Positions 22,373-34,468 of a DNA stretch of 64,000 nt are shown piece by piece. Source of the DNA: Penicillus capitatus. Taxonomy: Eukaryota > Chlorophyta. Position numbers and translations under genes: made by a program. The notes below the pieces were generated by a model. The model was not told where the DNA came from. It was given only the letters and a program-made list of their open reading frames with translations, and searched no databases. The stretch spans positions 310,001-374,000 of the forward strand of contig OZ287713.1 of assembly GCA_965649825.1 (NCBI GenBank), written 5' to 3'. Every line of letters starts with the position of its first letter. Within the stretch, counting starts at the first letter, position 1.

Positions 22373-24431
22373 AAACTTCGTGTGACCATCTCCTGAACTA
22401 TATCGTGGCCGAGAAGGTGCCTCTGTTTGCATTACGGTGGAGCGCAAAAATGACGCGCTCGGATCTGACGGATATCCCTAACTGGCTGGCGGCACGAATG
22501 AATGTAAGATATCACCTGTCGACGTTTTCAGACGACAGGCTTTTCAACGTACTAGACGGAGAATTACCGTAAGGCGCTTCAAAGAAATGCATCGTCGAAG
22601 GGATGCGCATCGAGCTGTAGCTGTTTTGGCAAAGATAGCAGAAGAATACGTCGAAAAGGTCGAAAAGACGACACGGCATTCATCTCCGAAGAGATGCTCT
22701 CATGCAGTTCGGTAAAGAGATTTCTTGCGGCACGCATCATCTTATGCATGCGTGATGTACTGAAGGAATCGCTGCCGGCATCGTTGCTCAGAACAAAACG
22801 TCATGGTCAAAGGATGTGCGTCGAGATGTTCGACGGCGTGCTGGGCTGGACATCTCTGAGTAACTGGACTGGACATGTGGGGGAACGAAATCGCGTGATG
22901 CAGCGAATCATCGAGATTGCTGGAAACGATGTCTGTAGAGTAGATGAACTCTGCCTCCAGATACTGAAGCAGACAAGAGGCCAGACGCGTCGAACGCGGG
23001 AAAGAAACACGTGGAAACTCTTCGCCGAGGTTACGAACAGCATGACGCCCTCTACCGTAAGGACAAGTAGTCGACAGTTCTGTGGTATCGACCGTGCTTT
23101 TATCCCCTGCAGGAGATGTCGAAGTATCTGATTAGATGCTTCAAATCCGTCGAGGCTCGAGTCACCGAAGATCCGTTCGTGAGGCGGTCGGCGTCAGAAA
23201 TGGCCGAGAAGCTGATGGCATTGCTGCCTCCTGACGCAGAGGAAAGAACGCGAGCCCTATCGCTGAGTCAGATGTGTGAGAGCACGTACAGTTGTGTGAT
23301 CTCCCTCATAGACGGAAGCTGCCAGGAAGTCATCTATGACGCTTACACGCGCGTCGAGCATGTCGTTCCTCAAATCGCATGGGCCATTGGCCTGGAAGAC
23401 TACAAGACGTTTGGCTTATTCGAGCTTCGCTCAGGAAAGCATCTACGACTCGAGAGGAAGAGATTCCTGACGACGGTGGTCAACACAATGCGGTTCCTCG
23501 ACGATCGCGACGAAGAGAGAAGCCGACTGCTGATGAAGAAGAAGATCATCCGATCGCCGGTGGAAGAGAAGAAAGACCCGAAAGGACTCGAACTGACCTA
23601 CGCCCAAGCAAAGATTCAGTACTTGCACAGCGAATACCCCCTGGAAAACACTCAAGCTGTCCGCCTCTGTATTTATTTAATACAGGGCGATCATCTCCAT
23701 GCCGGAATCTATCAAGACGAAAACCGTCTGTTCGCGGCAGTAGAAGAGCGCATTCCACAAAACGTATGCCACAACTGCTTCCGCTTTCCCGAACAATGTT
23801 AACGTGTGTTTAGATTTTTCGACGCAAAGAGCACAAAGAGTGGGTGGTCGAAGTCCAGAGAGCACTGGAGCAGTTTGAAGACGACGATGTGACCGAAGCT
23901 CGATTTCGTTTCCTCGATGCTCTGCATCGAGTGCCTTTTGGGAACAGTGAATTCTTTCGTATACAGAAGGTGCAATGCTCGACATCTCCTCCCTGTATTC
24001 CAAGGCGCACAGCGGTGCTGTTGGCTGTCAACGGAATCGGACTTCATTTTTTCCGGGAGAAGACACGCCAGTGGCTGCACACGATTGATTTCAGGCACAT
24101 CACAGGCTTCTCTTTCAAAGACCCCGGAGTCTTATTGGGCGTCAAGAACGTCACGCCCCTCCGTTCGTTGTTCCTCAGCACAGACGAAGGAGAGAATATC
24201 TGCAGGACTCTGTTCAGACATGTCCAATACTACTGCAGCGAAGAGCAAGCAGACAGAGACGTACGTGCGGATACCACGAGAGCGACGTCTGTGGAAGATA
24301 ATTCGTTGTCGTCATCTGCCGGTTTTGATTGGGATGCGCAACGTGGGGTGTCGTCACTTACGCGAGCCGAGTCCAGGCATCAGGAGAAAGGTGTACATAA
24401 GAAGATCGATGAGGCGACGAGAACACGATGA
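22373..24431 (+). CDS. MyTH4-FERM protein A (motor-less, full FERM)
   Basis: MyTH4-FERM modules bind microtubules and cargo in myosin and kinesin tails. An exon ending LAARMN (22503) is followed by introns 22504-22555, 22712-22765, 23057-23112 and 23764-23813 and exons of 156, 291, 651 and 618 nt, all in phase. MyTH4 spans EEMLSCSS|ESLPASLL, MFDGVLGWTSL, ELCLQILKQTRGQ and TWKLFAE. FERM F1 has EVIYDAYTRVEHVVPQIAWA then IGLEDYKTFGLFEL. F2 ends FLDALHRVPFGNSEFFRIQ. F3 has AVLLAVNGIGLHFFREK then LHTIDFRHITGFSFKD. The tail is Ser/Thr-rich. No myosin P-loop or kinesin motor motif is visible upstream. The first exon and start codon were not found, and the 5' limit given is only the edge of the open frame. 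Confidence 0.8.
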
Positions 24432-26840
24432 TGGGATAGAATCCGGTAGCTCTCGAGCCGTGGAGGCGGGATCTGTCCATGGCTTCGATGCAGTTCTTGA
24501 ATCACGTAGCTCGATGACGAGAGAGAATCGTGTTGGAGAATCGAGTATAATTCGAGCAAAGCAGATAGCTAAGGCAGCTACAATGATATGCGAAACCATG
24601 TGAAGAAGCATCTCTTCGGGAACGCGATTCGATGTTGTTCTGTGTAAAGAGCGTCGGGGCATGCGTGGATAAAGACAAGAATCAAAACGCAAGATCTTTG
24701 GAGACATATTGAATGCCCTGTAAGAATATCTTGTCGCCCATGTTGCAATGGTCGACATGCTAAAGCTGACGGAAATTGTGAGGCGACAGGAAACGCCGTC
24801 AACAGAGATTAGATATCTGTGTGTTGTGTTCGCCATCGCTACGGTCGGCATCTACTGCCCCGCCGTCTTGTGTGTCTATCGATGGCGATGTGAGATTCGC
24901 TGTCCTATATAGGTCGACAACAGCAATGTCGTATCCATTCTTTACATCACCTGTCTAAGATTCTGGCTTGGGGTGTTCCTCAGATGAATTGTTGACAACG
25001 TCTTCCAATAAAAAAACAATGGCCATGACATGAATGTCCTTTGTCTGGGTCGTTCGCGTTGAACTCGTGATGATTGATGCAGCGGAGAAGTGGATTTCTG
25101 TCGAAAATTCTTCTGCGGTTGACGTGTAAACGTAAGGAAACCATCCCTTCGGTGTTTCATGACGCTGTGGGGAACGCGAAGGATCGAACGCTCGTGCACA
25201 GCATACAAACTCACGATGGGATAGGGAGTGAGTCGGTTTTTAGGGGGCCGGTTCGTCTACGGTCACGACAAACGCAACGGTAAGCTTTGAAAACATTGAC
25301 CTCGAAGGTCGTTGCTTTTTCATGACACGCTGCCTCGTGGAAATGCAAAAGAAATAAGATGAGTACATGAGAGCCCGTAAGGCAACGCGAACGAGAGAGA
25401 CGCTTCGTGTCCGGGCAAGAATACAATAGACAGAGGGGCGGTATTCAAGTAGCGTCAGTTCTTGTGTCATCGATCTACTTCCTTGTGTCTGTCGCACAGA
25501 ATTACGGCTGACGTCGGCAGATAAGCGCGCTCATTTTTATCGATTATGATGTGTGACACATTGAGGTGACGCATATGTCGATCCGATGTTCTCGAAATGC
25601 CTATAGCACGAACCTTTCTCCTCTGTGTTGTCTTTATTGAAGGTAGAGTCTATACGAAAACGTACTTTAGTCTGTGTGAGTGAGAAATTAGCGACAGAGT
25701 CGTTGAGAACACATTGTTCTGAGATGCGTCCACCGATGCACGTATGTCAATGATCTGCGTATAACCTTTCCTACTAAGAATCGAAGATGTACTGCTGGAT
25801 TTGATGAGATTTGGTGTTGGACGAAGATTGTTTAGTCGCCATCAGTATTTTCGCAACAGAAACGTTACACTCAACAAGGAAGATCGTGTCGCTGTCGACT
25901 AAATACAGTCATTGGCAACAAACCTTGCAAGGACTGTTCTATGCGTTAGCGTTTTACGAAAGGAAGACAATCTTGAAGAGAAGAAAGGTTTATTTAGCGT
26001 ACCTTGTAAGAAAAAGAGTGAAGATAGCATGATCAGTCGCGAACAACTAGAGCAGCATTCCCGTTCGATCGTCAGATCATGGTTTTTCGTTATCATATCT
26101 GAAGCACTATCCATCGTGCGCCGTCCGTTCTGTTAGGAACGATGTCGCTCGATCGCACCACCGATTCTTTCACTATCGATTAAAAACAATCGTGATCGAC
26201 AGCACAACATGCGATAGTCACGAGAACGCCGCACGTAACGATCGATTGATTGCGTGCGCTGATTTATGGAGAAGATACGAAAAAGCACGATCCAGCGATC
26301 TAGAGAGAAAGCTTTTGTGTTGTTTGCGACAGTTGATCCGTCGATCGATCGCGAGGCTAATCGGAAATTCCTGTTCGGCGAGCAAAAGACAACAAGCACC
26401 AATGACGGTCAAAAGCCTATACTTCACTTCAGTTTCATTTTAGTTAAGTTTCAGAGAACATTCTCAGGTCGACCTTAGGGTGTTTCATAAATAGAGTTCC
26501 CTGTCTTGCAACCATGTAAAACAGAAGAGAAACATAGAAGAGTAAGACAAAAGCACTCTTATACACATTTACTAATCTTTACAAAGAGAGACCATGATGA
26601 CGTGATGCTTCGCCAACTTTTGTGCCACGTAGTCCTCACACAGGATCCCGCAATTCTCATCATATCGATCATTCAGGTGACGAATTTGCTCATGTCGGAT
26701 CGACAACAGCTACCGACAATGTATGTGCGTTACAAAGCTAAGACGCATCTAAGAGCAACGCCAGCTGTTACAATACTATAATGATGGAAACGACAAAGAA
26801 CGTTGGCAGAGCTGACTGACTGACTGCATGTCCGAACGGA
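24432..26840. other. About 2.4 kb without a recognised gene
   Basis: Contains a short frame with a hydrophobic stretch near 24745-24905 (IRYLCVVFAIATVGIYC) that could be a stray exon, and GATCGATC-rich patches at 26130-26350. No family match on either strand. Confidence 0.35.
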
Positions 26841-26848
26841 TATATAAG
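26841..26848 (+). promoter_or_regulatory. TATA-box candidate of MyTH4-FERM gene B
   Basis: TATATAAG about 100 bp before the proposed ATG at 26949. Comparable TATAAA boxes stand 50-60 bp before the ATGs of gene C and of the PPR gene. Confidence 0.4.
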
Positions 26849-26948
26849 AGACGATATCCCTCTACCAAAGTTCGTGCTATTCACTTGTTGTGTTGCACCA
26901 GAGAAAGTCTCTACGTCCAATTGCTTAGGAACTTGACTCTTTACTGCC

Positions 26949-28506
26949 ATGATCAACGTACGTTCGACGACAACGCATGGCACCACGACTTTCGTGCTCC
27001 GCAGGCGAGAGCGACCGGCCATCCTTATCCTTTGGAACTCTCGAGAACATTCAGAGAAGAATTAAACGTAAGATGCTTGTTTTCTGGCCTCTTGGAAAGA
27101 ACATATGGTTTTCTAGACGAGAAGGTTCTTTCAAGAACCTCAGCAGGCGAAGCCGTGGGACCTTAGAGGCTGCTATCGTCATTTCTTGGCCTGTTTCAAG
27201 AAACCTAATCGTGCCGATGATGGCCAATCTCTGGCATTTGTTGTGGACAAAATGCTCACTTACTCATCGGTCAGCAAACAGCCTGTCGTTCTCGCTTTGA
27301 AAGCTGTTTTTCTTCTAAGGACCCATTGCCAACATCGCTGTTAAAAATGAGTCACCACGGTCGACATCTTTGCACAGAACTGTTTAAACATGTTCTCGAT
27401 TGGATGTCTCTGACAAATGCACAACGCGACGTGGCTCTAAGAAACGCGGCATTACAGAAGATGATTAACATCGCCAATTCTAATCTCCGTCTAGGAGACG
27501 AACTCTATCTACAAGTATTGAAGCAGACACGAGGGTGCTCGGATCAAAATACGGAGCTTAATGCATGGAAGTTGTTTTCGACAATCATCAATCAGATCAC
27601 TTGTACTCCGGTGTGATACTCTTTCGATGGCAGTCTTGCGACCTTTTCTGCTTTCTAGAGAATGTTGACTTTTATTGATGCATATCTTCGCAGAGTTGAA
27701 ATTCACCTTTCGAAAGATCCACTGGTGACCAAGTTCGTGACAGAAATGCACGATCAGGTCCGAAACGCACTCCGGAAAAGTGGACCTTTCTGGACGCGCA
27801 GGCGTCTACCAGATGCCAGAAGAGATCTCGGACAGTTCTACTGTTTTCCAGTCTATGTCTCAGAAGAGTCTCATGTGGATGCCGTCTACGATCCAGACAC
27901 TGTCATCGAGGACCTGGTTCCGCAGTTGGCGTGGACGATCGGTCTGCCGGATGACGACACATTCGCTCTGTACAAGTGCCGAGGATCCCAGTACACGCAG
28001 ATCGACAGGAAGCGACTCGTGTCCGCCGTCATCAGCGACATCGCCGATCGTCGAGAAGGAGAGGAGATGAGCCGATTGTTCATGAAGAGAACGAAATCGA
28101 GTCGCGCCAGCATGGAAGGACTCGATCGAGACAGCATCTATCGGATGTATCTGGAAACAAAGGACAAGTACCGACAAGGCGGATACCCGCTGGCGGCCAT
28201 AGGGGAAGTGGCCATGCGTCTTTGCGTTTTCCTCATCCAGGCAGAAGGCTCCGCCGAATTGTTCGAGAACGAAAGGAGAGTGTCCGAAGAATTGAACAAC
28301 TTCCTTCCATCGACAGTACGCATCCTGCTTTCATTCTTACTTCTCTAGTGAGTAATCCTTCTTTTTAGAGTCTGCGCCTCAAGCAACGAGTAGAGTGGAT
28401 AGACGGGGTCTTAACCAAGTTTGCACACATTGGTCGCATCGAAAAAGAGGCGGCCAGGCTTCACTTCCTCGATGCCATCGAGGGACTTTCCTATAGTGTG
28501 GCCTGA
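26949..28506 (+). CDS. MyTH4-FERM protein B, truncated after F2
   Basis: Six exons of 9, 63, 153, 291, 657 and 138 nt (435 aa) join in phase 0 through introns 26958-27004, 27068-27116, 27270-27319, 27611-27658 and 28316-28368. The first exon encodes only Met-Ile-Asn. MyTH4: KMLTYSS|DPLPTSLLKM, ELFKHVLDWMSL, DELYLQVLKQTRGC, AWKLFSTIINQ. FERM F1: DAVYDPDTVIEDLVPQLAWT then IGLPDDDTFALYKC. F2: YPLAAIGEVAMRLCVFLIQA, NNFLPST|SLRLKQRVEWI. The protein stops at FLDAIEGLSYSVA, exactly where gene A continues into the F3 lobe (VPFGNSEFF). From 27806 to 28463 it is almost identical to gene C, intron included. No motor domain. A missing F3 lobe is unusual for this module, so it may work through the MyTH4 part or as a competitor. 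Confidence 0.75.
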
Positions 28507-29415
28507 GTAGGCTCTTTGAACTAGCATGTGATCCGTAACAGACTCACTTGTGCGAAGTATATTTCCGGGAACGATTTAAACCGCACACTGTATTCTTTCC
28601 GAACACCTAGATTCTGTCCTTCAATCAGAAACGAGCGCGAATCTGTCAGGGAATGTCGGATCTGCGATCGCATCCAGTCAAGCAGACTCGATCGTGCCGG
28701 TTCTATTCCGTAATGTACGAAACCATCGCGACATGATCATTACAGAAAACCGGATTCCGATTGCGTCGTGCATGCATGTACTTGTTGGTTTTCGTGGCTG
28801 GCGACAAGACGAGTCAGCGACTCCTACGGTTGAAATGATCGTTTACATTGCCTGGTACCGAAGACAGCGTATGTTCGTAACGTCTTTTTTGAGGGTTTCC
28901 GACGAGTGCATGCGTTCTGCGTTTGTACGTATGCCGCGGCGAGACATTTAAGCCAACGTCGAACTCTTCTAAACTGATCAGTCTATTTTCGATGCATCGC
29001 ACGCTTCCAGCGCGCCGTTGTCCGCGCCCGCGTGCGTTTTTTAAAAGTACTTCTGAGGCAAACATGTGCGTACGTACTTTAAGAAACTCCAGCCCGATTT
29101 GTTGATGAACAGAGAAGGTCCATTGATTATTTGCCCATGCTATGACGGTTAAAGAGACGACCAATTTATTTTCGAGCAAGTAGTCCCTGGATATGTCTAC
29201 GGTGCGGAAGACTCGGCCGTCGTTATCTGTGTCATCTGCCAGCGATGTCCTTCCTCTCTTGATCCTCCATTATGCAGAAGCCACATCTGCGATAAGAAAC
29301 GTTGTGCTTTGCTAGAGATAGATGACCAACACAAAGAGCGTAATGACCCTTGTAAGTAAAAGTGGGGCAATGTCGTAAGAGATAATAATTAGAAAAATGG
29401 GATTGTCCGAAGGAC
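28507..29415. other. Intergenic, no recognised gene
   Basis: Short chance frames on both strands; nothing with family motifs. Confidence 0.35.
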
Positions 29416-29419
29416 TGCG

Positions 29420-29617
29420 GCTGTCCTATCGTGACTGCCTCGTTATCTAAGGGTTCTGTCTCCGAAGGGGCGCATACACGTGGTTTACGGTTACCTATGG
29501 ATCCTTTCCGTGGTTTTGATAGGCCGGTGACTCATCTGTCATGTCACATGTGACATACAAATACGTGAACGTTGATCCGTGTAGACCTTGCTCTGTAACA
29601 CGTGAAGCCTTCCGCTG
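29420..29617 (+). repeat. Dispersed promoter-like repeat, copy 1
   Basis: Shares an ordered set of blocks with 29642-29848 and 39405-39607: gtgactgcct, a gggttctgtctcc-like block, a tgactca block, ccttgctctg and a terminal cttccgctg. An AT-rich patch (acatacaaatacg) lies 45-60 bp before the end, where copy 3 has gtatttaat. Confidence 0.5.
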
Positions 29618-29641
29618 ACAGGGTCTATAAACTGTCAATGG

Positions 29642-29848
29642 GATTGGACAGTCACATCGTGACTGCCTTGTTTCTCAGGGGTCTGTCTCCCAAGGTGCGC
29701 TCGTGCTGGGTCCATGACGTTGCAAGGAATATGTTCTTCTAGCTCTAAGTGTCAAATGACTCACCTGTCGAGTCACCCTAGCGTATGAAACTGTGAAGTC
29801 GAACCTCAGGATATCTTTTGCTCTGTACGTTCGAAGAATCTTCCGCTG
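29642..29848 (+). repeat. Dispersed promoter-like repeat, copy 2
   Basis: Direct copy about 220 bp downstream of copy 1: gtgactgcct, ggggtctgtctcccaagg, tgactcacctgtcgagtcac, tttgctctg, cttccgctg. The two stand in tandem with a short spacer. Confidence 0.5.
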
Positions 29849-29895
29849 CATGCCTCTGAAGCGCAATGATTCCGCGTGACATAAGCAAAGGACTA

Positions 29896-30497
29896 TTGGT
29901 CCAAAAATCGCTCAGGATAAAAAAAGAATATGTAAACAACAAATAGAACAAGTGCGAATCCGAGTGCTAGCACTTCACTAAATCGCGATCGAATTCCCGA
30001 CAATTGAATCGCCAAAGCGAGTGAGCTGTACCCTTGATGGTGAATCTCCTCACGGTCGTCATTAAAGTGCCGGATGCAGTCAAAGCAACACATGGATTAT
30101 CATCTGTCGTCGAGAACGGTTCTGATACGGCTCCGACCACCTCACCGCGTTTTCGTCTCAGGAGATCGAGTTCTGTTCTTTCACCGTGGTGTAGGGCTTC
30201 GAGAATGCCAGTCATGTTGTACTCGAGCGCCTTTCGACCACGCTGACGAGTTGCTGAAGGCCTGCGCTTCGAAGGACTTTCGTCGCTTCTCCTATCTCCA
30301 TCTTTCTCTTGCGAAATAAGTCTTTCCCCGACCGTTGACAAAAAAAAGAGATCATCAGCCACGTCAATCAGAAAAAATGATCCAAGGTTATAATTGGCTC
30401 GATTCTTAGGCAGCTCGTCAGGTGTTTTAGACGAAGTAAAGTATCCCATGAACGAAATCGTTCGAACAGAGAATCGTACGCCTCTCTTTTCGATCAA
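29896..30497 (-). CDS. Possible C-terminally anchored membrane protein
   Basis: A 176-codon minus-strand frame (30497-29967) carries KALEYNMTGILEALHHGERT then LLRRKRGEV. In another frame, about 30040-29896, a segment reads HHQGYSSLALAIQLSGIRSR then FSEVLALGFALVLFVVYIFF and ends FYPERFLDQ: a basic/polar helix followed by one strong C-terminal membrane helix. The order resembles a Sec20/BNIP1-type tail-anchored SNARE, but similarity is weak and I could not place the intron joining the two frames. It could also be two unrelated chance frames. Confidence 0.25.
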
Positions 30498-30499
30498 TG

Positions 30500-30886
30500 A
30501 ACGATCGAAGAATGAACTTACCAGATCGAAACTGCGCGTAATGCTCTTATTCGAAGCTCTCGATGATTGTGGTTTCTAAAATCGATCGGCGACAGATCGA
30601 TCGCAGCGCATCGATCAGTTAGATGGAAGACGATCGTCGATCACTGCTAGGCGAATCGCTTTTGTATGTTTTTTTTTCGTAATCGTTCGATCGAAATGCC
30701 GGCGTAATGGTTTTTTGTCGAACGAAGCGTAGAGAAGTCGGTGCACGACGATCGACAATCGATCGATCGATCGGGTTATCGAAAGATTGATTCGTACGCA
30801 TCGTACCGATGGTTTCCGTGTCAAATGACGCGATTCGTTGCCGTCGCTGTCCGTCGCAGTCTCTTCCGTCTCGCAGGAAATGTGCG
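30500..30886. other. GATCGATC-rich spacer upstream of the F-box gene
   Basis: Repeated gatcgatcg patches at 30580-30612 and 30755-30780. Probable promoter region of the F-box/LRR gene; no coding signal. Confidence 0.35.
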
Positions 30887-32545
30887 ATGTCGAGTGCAGG
30901 GAGCGTCATTTCAGCGCGAACGGCGCCAGGCGAGCTGAAGAATCTCGCAGACGAGATCCTCATTAAAATCTTCGTCCACCTCGACTTTAAAACCAGGTAC
31001 ATCTGTCGCTTGAAGGACACTGGCCGTTGTCGGATTCTTTCGCAGGCACTGCTGGCTTCCTCTCGTCTGTCCGCGTTGGGCGAATCTCGTTCGGAGCAAC
31101 GAGCTGTGGCACGACGTCCGCGTGGCCCCTCACGAAGAGAGCGCTCTCTCTGGTGGGGCCGTTTCTCAAATCAAGGTCTTCCGTTGGTGCGGCCGGCCAC
31201 ATGTCCGTCCCTTTCTGCGCTCCCTGACGCTGAAAGGCCTCGGGACCGGCCACGACGACTTCACGCCTGTGGGCGTCGGAGCCCTGCTGGGCATCTCATG
31301 CCAGGCATTGACAAGACTGGAGCTCCAGGCGTCTCGGGCGCTGCTGAGCGACCTGAGCTACCTGCTCTGTCTCTTTCGCCTGAGAGACCTGGTCCTCGTC
31401 TGCGCGGACCCGAACCCCCTCCATCCCTTTCACGGTTCCGACATCCAGTGCGTCGCGCATCTGCAGGAGCTGCGCACGGCCGTGTTCGACCTGAACCTGG
31501 TGGTCGTTCCCGGTAAGCCCCGGCCACGAGAGGCAGGCCCGACGCGTGGGATGCAGGAGATCTGAGTCGCCTGGAGAAGCTGAGGACCTTGAGCGTGAGC
31601 GGGACTGGGACCAGTTCTCTGCTCTTCCCGTTCTGTCTCTCGACTCTGTCGGTGGAGGAGCTGGTGGTGAAGAACCCATTGTGGGCGGAGGTGCCGGACG
31701 TGGTCATGCAGTTTCCTTGCCTCAGGAGCCTCGAGATCCGCAGACATCCCTTCGCACACAACCTCGGATTCAGCTCTCCTCCAGGTGGGACTTGCACCAA
31801 GCGGATGCGTGCGTCTGCACGGGGATGGATCCTAGGCAAGATGCATCAACTGGAGCGCCTTGGCATTGTGGCCCACCAGCTTCAGAGGACGCCCGAAGAG
31901 GTCGGCGAGATGATCTTCCTCAAACACCTGGACCTGTCAGGGTCAGTCCGTCATCCACATCTGCACTCTCCTTGACTGCGGCGTGCATCAGGAACAAGTT
32001 CGACGAGCGCCTGCCGACGAGCGTCGTCTTTCCCTTCAAGAAGCTCTGCCGTCTGGAATCCCTGGACATCTCTGACTGTGGTCTCAGAGAGCTCCCTTCT
32101 TCACTTCGTGCGGAGAGATATCGGGTGGGGCATACGTCGACTGACGTGGCTTGTCTGCAGAGTTCCTGGTCAACCTGACGGAGTTGAATCTCTCGGGCAA
32201 CGTACTGGAGACCGCATCGAATGTGCTGTCTCGCTGCCTCTCCTTGAAGCGCCTGTTGATGGTCGGCTGCGGATTGGACACCGTACCGTACCAGATTTCG
32301 GAGATCCCCAGTCTGGAGCACCTGGACATCTCCAACAATCCTGTCACCTGCGTCGAAGGCCTGAGGTGCGTGCCACTCCACAGACCGCCTCACTCTTGTA
32401 ACAGTTTGTTCTCTGCAGCGATCTCTTGAAGAAGAAGCGCTTTGTCGCCCTCGTTTTCCGACAGGATAGATGGACATCCGAATTCGTCGCCTCCGCCTGC
32501 CGCATCGCGCGAATGTGGGGCAGACGCGAGCCCATTGTGAATTAG
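30887..32545 (+). CDS. F-box / leucine-rich-repeat protein
   Basis: SCF-type substrate adaptor candidate. ATG 30887 opens MSSAGSVISARTAPGELKN, then the F-box LADEILIKIFVHLDFKTR. Intron 30995-31045 joins to LPLVCPRWANLVRSNELWHD. Then come LRR units: VRPFLRSLTLKGLG, ALTRLELQASRALLS, LSRLEKLRTLSVSG, LSVEELVVKNPLWAEVPDVV, FPCLRSLEIRR, MHQLERLGIVAHQLQRTPEE, MIFLKHLDLSG, LCRLESLDISDCGLRELPSS, NLTELNLSGNVLE and IPSLEHLDISNNPVTCVEGL. A last exon ends RMWGRREPIVN at 32545. Introns of about 45-55 nt separate most units (for example after LVVVP, NLGF and DLSG). F-box and LRR together suggest phospho-degron or partner recognition for ubiquitination; the substrate is unknown. Confidence 0.8.
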
Positions 32546-32595
32546 ATCGTGTTGTGGTTTCTGGCAGACTCTCTCGGCTGTAAAGTAGAATCGAG

Positions 32596-33003
32596 TTACA
32601 TGGTGGGTTGTGTGCCATGGATCCAGTCATAGTAGTAGTTCAGTAGACAGATGGGCTGACCCAACACACAGAAGGACACCCAGAAAATGATGTTGCCCCA
32701 ACGATCGCCGATTCTCCTCTGGAGAAACTGCGAGAAGAAAATGAGGGGGACTTGAACAAGCATCCCCACAAACGACCACGGAAAGCTGCTGGAGAACTTG
32801 AGGGGCACAATCACCACCACCTCGTGCATCAGTGCCGAGACAAAGAACACCAGCAGCATTGCAGCGGATCGTTGAAGGCCTACATTGCTCGCTCACGAGT
32901 GATGCATGCAGGAAGGGAATGTCTAACCTAAATGAATGGCCGGGTAATAGATCGTGCGCAGCATCCATTTGTGCACCGGTGTGTTCCACGTCCGCCCTCT
33001 TCT
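32596..33003 (-). pseudogene. DGAT1 C-terminal fragment
   Basis: Two exons match the end of acyl-CoA:diacylglycerol acyltransferase 1. The first has RTWNTPVHKWMLRTIYYPAI (family WNxPVHKW). After an intron (donor after ATTCATTTAG, acceptor caatgtag) comes VFFVSALMHEVVVIVPLKFS, with the MBOAT catalytic His, then MLVQVPLIFFSQFLQRRIG and FCVLGQPICLLNYYYDW to the stop at 32596. Frame and splice sites are intact. Upstream on the same strand I find no N-terminal exons, which should supply several membrane helices. It is therefore either a relic of a truncated gene or the last exons of a gene with a long unseen intron. It is distinct from the wax-synthase-like MBOAT genes in the duplication. Confidence 0.65.
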
Positions 33004-34400
33004 GCAAATCAATAGTTTGTCTAGACCGATGGTATCGCCAAAAGATCTTAGCACACCAAAACCACGTATCGAGACGAATCGGACGGGTATTCTTTCAGGA
33101 CAATCAGTACAGTTAGTTGTTTTGTATGGCAACGTCACGTCAGTTGACTGTAGCGTTCCATGTTCCAACAGGTCGTCAACCAATCGACATTCGAAACGAT
33201 CTTAATCGATCAGACCAGGATGCACTGAAGAAGTTTAGATTCGAAGAGGAATGATGAATCAGTCAGCGAGATTAAGAAAATGAAACCACGTGGAATCATT
33301 ATCTTATCCAGATCTGGTGTCGTTGAGAGCTTCCTAGCTGGTTCTTCTGCGTGAGTGCGGTCACCATGATTAGCCCGACTTTAAGATTCGGTGGCATCGA
33401 CGGGTGTCATTAAAGATGTCGTGCGCGGAGCGCGGTAAGCCGGACGCCGTCGGCGCGTATGCGAATTCTGAGGTAGCGGAAAACGAACGCGGATTAATTA
33501 AATGTTCTTTCTGACTGTCAATTTCACAGTTTCTTCGCCGATATACCGTCACTTCAATCCATCAAAAGAACTCGGGGCTAGAAATCCAAACATGAGTGTC
33601 CATATGGGACTCTACTTCATGGCACAAGTGTTGGGGGTAACGCTCCGCCATTGCGAGCACATGTGGCCGACCCAACGATCAGTCACATGTCACATCACCC
33701 TTCCGGTGCCGGTTGTGGCCGTTACTGCGCCGAGTGGACGACTTCGCTCCCATAGAATTTCAGGCACAAGGAGATGTGTCAGTGGGCACAATTCCTTGCG
33801 GATGGAGAAGCATCGGACGCTAATTGCGCCCGCTCTCGCATCGTTCGTAGCGTCGCTTTCACGGTGTCGACCTCATGAACTATCCTCTAGACACTCGATG
33901 TTCCCTCAGTCGGCAACTTCGCGACCGTCGCCAGTAGTTCAACCGTCCATTTTGCTTGCTGCTTTTTTTCCACATTCCCCGCTTCCACGAGTTTCGTCAT
34001 CTCTTCTGCATGAACTTATGCTCCGCCGTTCTCTTGCTTCTACCCCTCCGCGTTGCTACGTTCGCCGATAGATGATATCGGTTTCGTCAGAAGCGGATCG
34101 ACAAAAAGCGGCGTCTCTAACATCGCAGCGATACTCTCGACATGACCAACACGGTTGACGACCTCATTTATGTCCTCAGGACGTCGCTCCATCCGTGACA
34201 CACCGCAAAGATCGCATGCAGCCGTGCGTCTCGCCACCTCTATTCCTGTGCATCGATTCTCTTCAGCCTCTTTGTGAGTTTGGCCTTCCACATCTCCTTT
34301 TCCGATATTCTCTTGTTTTGAATCTCTGACGCCTCTTATCATAGCCCCGCCGCTTTTGTGCTCATCGTCGATTAAACGTCGAAACGTCGATAGGAAAATC
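33004..34400. other. No firm gene; weak minus-strand candidate
   Basis: Minus-strand frames at 34400-34040 (EDINEVVNRVGHVESIAAML, then VDPLLTKPISSIGERSN) and at about 34000-33885 (MTKLVEAGNVEKKQQAKWTV, then ELLATVAKLPTEGTSSV and a stop) look like exons of a small protein divergent from the PPR gene. I could not fix the join and recognise no family. Confidence 0.3.
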
Positions 34401-34410
34401 GAACGATTGA

Positions 34411-34417
34411 TATAAAT
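34411..34417 (+). promoter_or_regulatory. TATA-box candidate of the PPR gene
   Basis: tataaat 58 bp before ATG 34469. Confidence 0.4.
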
Positions 34418-34468
34418 GAGGCATCTCGCCTTATACGTCACATCTGACGGAGGACACAGGAAACGTCC

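Noticed and set aside
22373-24431. Myosin with MyTH4-FERM tail
   Set aside because: No P-loop GESGAGKT-like motif, switch or IQ-rich neck is visible upstream within the window; the upstream exons are short.
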